Below, one piece after another: positions 10,028 through 11,689 of a stretch of 11,689 nucleotides of DNA. Location of the stretch: positions 1-11,689 of the forward strand of contig JAFGRS010000158.1 of NCBI GenBank assembly GCA_016935045.1, written 5' to 3'. The first letter of the stretch is position 1. Every line of letters starts with the position of its first letter. The notes beneath the pieces were generated by a model. That model ran no database searches, was not told the origin of the DNA, and was given only the letters and a program-made list of their open reading frames with translations. The DNA is from Lentisphaeria bacterium. GTDB taxonomy: Bacteria > Verrucomicrobiota > Lentisphaeria > Oligosphaerales > JAFGRS01. Position numbers and translations under genes: made by a program.

Positions 10028-10465
10028 GTGTCCGGCGTTTCCATCGCGCAGTCTTTAATGAGTCTCTGCGGTTCGCTGTCCATCGGCGTGACGGACATCC
10101 CCTACCGGCGGATCCGGGCATTCTACCTGCACGACCCCTACGCGCATGATCCGGCGGACTGGGCCGACATCCTGGAACTGGTACGGGAGTACAACGTCCG
10201 GGTGCTGCGGGCCGGGTCGGACGCGATCCCGTTCATCACGGAGTCGGCAATCAGCCGGATCGTGACCGTTGTACTGCGGCCCCCCAAGCGCGAGCGCATG
10301 CGCGGATTACCCCGCATGGCAAAGGAAGAGCCGGCCGTGTCGACAGACTGGGCAGCCTACGAAGGCGGGCTGCGAAGGGCTTCCAGGGGTGGGGCACGTG
10401 GGCACGCGGCGCGCAGACGCCGACGCTCGACGATGGCAGGCTCAGGGTTGCTTGCGGAGCCATGA
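10028..10465 (+). CDS. Unrecognised small reading frame, possibly a gene remnant
   Basis: The frame starts at GTG 10028, with an alternative ATG at 10058; neither has a clear ribosome binding site. It would encode 145 residues. Roughly the first 95 look protein-like, with mixed hydrophobic and charged residues such as IPYRRIRAFYLHDPY, DWADILELVREYNVRVLRAG and FITESAISRIVTVVLRP, and GC-rich third positions. From about residue 95 the translation becomes Arg/Gly/Ala-rich and low in complexity (for example HAARRRRRST), as expected for a wrong frame or noncoding DNA. A truncated gene, or one joined to unrelated DNA by rearrangement, would explain this. I do not recognise a family. It converges on the integrase gene, whose stop lies 84 bases beyond. 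Confidence 0.35.
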   Translation: MSGVSIAQSLMSLCGSLSIGVTDIPYRRIRAFYLHDPYAHDPADWADILELVREYNVRVLRAGSDAIPFITESAISRIVTVVLRPPKRERMRGLPRMAKEEPAVSTDWAAYEGGLRRASRGGARGHAARRRRRSTMAGSGLLAEP

Positions 10466-10549
10466 CGGAGCCCCGGTTGACGCGACACTCGCCTTCGATG
10501 CGCACACGAGAGGGATCCCGCCTATCCCGACGGTACTCCCGGTTGTGCC
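10466..10549. other. Convergent spacer downstream of intI, no attC site seen
   Basis: This short region lies between the end of the unrecognised frame and the integrase stop. I looked for attC-type cores (RYYYAAC and GTTRRRY) on both strands here and in 9922-10549 and found none that fit; the nearest, GTTGACG, fails at the last two positions. A small GCCT/AGGC hairpin overlaps the integrase stop and is too weak to call a terminator. Confidence 0.5.
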
Positions 10550-11635
10550 TCACAGGCCGACATCCCTTTCTCCACTGGACGGAGTGGACCGCTGCGGCAT
10601 GTCATCCAACGGGCTTCGCGCTCCAGTCCTCATCTCACGGACCACATGCGTGTAGACCATCGTGGTCTCCAGGCTGTTGTGCCCGAGCAACTCCTGGATC
10701 TCGCGGATGTCCGTGCCCCTGAGCAGAAGGTGCGTAGCGAAGCTGTGTCGAAGGCTGTGGACGCCCGCATGCTTGGGGATCCCGGATTTGCGGAGCGCCT
10801 CTTTGACCGCCCTCTGCAGGTTGCTTTCCGCAGTGTGGAATCGCCGCAGCCTGCCGTCCTCCCTGTCCGGGGAGAGAACTGTAGACGGGAACACGTACTG
10901 CCATGCCCACTCCCGACCGGCGTTGGGGTACTTGCGCCCCAAGGCGTCCGGCATGCAGACCTCTCCGTGCCCCTCCGCCAGGTCAGACTCATGGATTGCC
11001 TTCACCCGGGCCAGGTGTTCCCTCAGAGGCCCCCTCAGCGCTTGTGGCAGCATGGTCGGCCTGTCCTTGTTGCCCTTGCCGCTGCGGACGATGATGCATC
11101 CCTGATCGAAGTCGATGTCTTTGACCCGCAGGCGGACACACTCCATCAGCCGCAGTCCCGCGCCGTAGGTCAGCTGAGCCATCAGCTTGGTGGTGCCGTC
11201 CATGGAGTCGAAGAGCAACTGCACTTCTCTTCGGCTCAGCACGACCGGCAGCTTCTTCCCGCGCCTGGCCCGCACGGTATCCTGCAGACCCTCAAGCGGC
11301 CTGCCCAGCACTTCCCTGAAGAGGAACAGGAGTGCATTGAACGCCTGGTTCTGCGTGGAAGCCGCCACTAGCCGCTCCATGGCCAAGTGGCTGAGGTAGC
11401 GTCTGATATCGCCCTCGCTCAACGCTGTGGGCGGCCGCATCCCACAGTAGGCGGCGAAACGTCGCGCCCAGTCAAGGTACGCAGTTTCGGTCTTGGGAGA
11501 ATAGTGTCGCAGGCGAAGGATTCGCCGCTCGTCGGACAGGACCCCGACCCACGCGGCAGTCATGGCAATGGGGCCTGTGTCCCGCTCTGCTCCGGGCGTG
11601 TCCCCGCGTGAAGCGCTGGATGGCGGCATCGCCAT
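10550..11635 (-). CDS. intI: Integron integrase (IntI-type tyrosine recombinase)
   Basis: Site-specific recombinase that would insert and excise gene cassettes at attI/attC. From the ATG at 11635 it is 361 residues. An N-terminal SAM-like DNA-binding domain (LRHYSPKTETAY, then LAMERLVAASTQNQALN-like sequence) precedes the catalytic domain. Catalytic residues are R162 (GAGLR), K187 (GKGNKDR), H293 and R296 (HSLRH), H319 (LLGH) and Y328 (TTMVYTH); their spacing equals that of class 1 IntI1 (R146, K171, H277, R280, H303, Y312). The IntI-specific segment CMPDALGRKYPNAGREWAWQ and the ending GARSPLDDMP separate it from XerC/D. The start is uncertain: GGAG sits 4 bases before the ATG at 11635 and 10 before that at 11629; an ATG at 11563 gives 337 residues, the IntI1 length; the frame stays open to 11686. 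In the standard layout attI and cassettes would lie past the right edge. Confidence 0.93.
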   Translation of the reverse strand: MAMPPSSASRGDTPGAERDTGPIAMTAAWVGVLSDERRILRLRHYSPKTETAYLDWARRFAAYCGMRPPTALSEGDIRRYLSHLAMERLVAASTQNQAFNALLFLFREVLGRPLEGLQDTVRARRGKKLPVVLSRREVQLLFDSMDGTTKLMAQLTYGAGLRLMECVRLRVKDIDFDQGCIIVRSGKGNKDRPTMLPQALRGPLREHLARVKAIHESDLAEGHGEVCMPDALGRKYPNAGREWAWQYVFPSTVLSPDREDGRLRRFHTAESNLQRAVKEALRKSGIPKHAGVHSLRHSFATHLLLRGTDIREIQELLGHNSLETTMVYTHVVREMRTGARSPLDDMPQRSTPSSGERDVGL

Positions 11636-11689
11636 GTCTCTCCGTGCCGAGCATCGCTCGCGGACAAAGAGGCGGAAGAGCCTCACCGC

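Noticed and set aside
9922..10549. Inverted integron array with cassettes to the left of intI
   Set aside because: No attC-type core pairs on either strand by eye; a covariance search could still overturn this.
10269..10655. Second plus-strand frame overlapping the unrecognised frame and the integrase 3' end
   Set aside because: It overlaps the confident integrase on the opposite strand and its translation shows no protein-like pattern.

Overview
The window is GC-rich bacterial DNA. It reads like a member of the PVC group (Kiritimatiellota/Lentisphaerota/Planctomycetota-like) or a similar environmental phylum. That placement is inference from four traits: a huge secreted-type protein mixing LamG domains with alternating Asp-rich calcium-binding repeats and tandem GWNLV segments; an EF-G paralogue of the spdEFG2/mitochondrial EF-G2 type; GC-rich palindromic repeats that are stop-free in all six frames; and an integron-type integrase. 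No rRNA or other decisive marker is present.

Layout. Positions 2-7294 (+) hold the 3' part of one giant gene (at least 2,430 codons, open at the left edge) for a modular extracellular or surface protein with three LamG domains, 18 thrombospondin-3/EF-hand-like motifs, dockerin-like loops, Ig-like modules, a probable PPC domain and a duplicated C-terminal GWNLV module. A strong nested hairpin follows (7311-7349). The gap 7295-7727 also contains six perfect copies of a 31-bp palindromic repeat (7403-7620) and a candidate promoter. Positions 7728-9791 (+) encode a complete 687-residue EF-G paralogue, probably the ribosome-recycling type. It is followed by tRNA-Val(UAC) at 9845-9921, which has its own plausible promoter with the same TACATT -10 hexamer as the EF-G promoter.

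The stretch 9922-10549 is poorly explained. It carries short repeats, a perfect 12-bp palindrome and an unrecognised small reading frame (10028-10465) that may be real only in its first half. From 10550 to the right edge, on the minus strand, lies a full-length integron integrase (IntI) with all six catalytic residues at the same spacing as class 1 IntI1 and with the IntI-specific insertion.

Functional links. The EF-G paralogue and tRNA-Val form a translation-related pair. The giant protein is an independent upstream unit closed by its own hairpin. The integrase faces leftward, so in the usual integron arrangement attI and the cassettes would lie beyond the right edge. I found no attC-like core sites to its left. 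I see no convincing new multi-gene system in the window. The best leads are the integron to the right, the six-copy repeat array, and the recycling-type EF-G.
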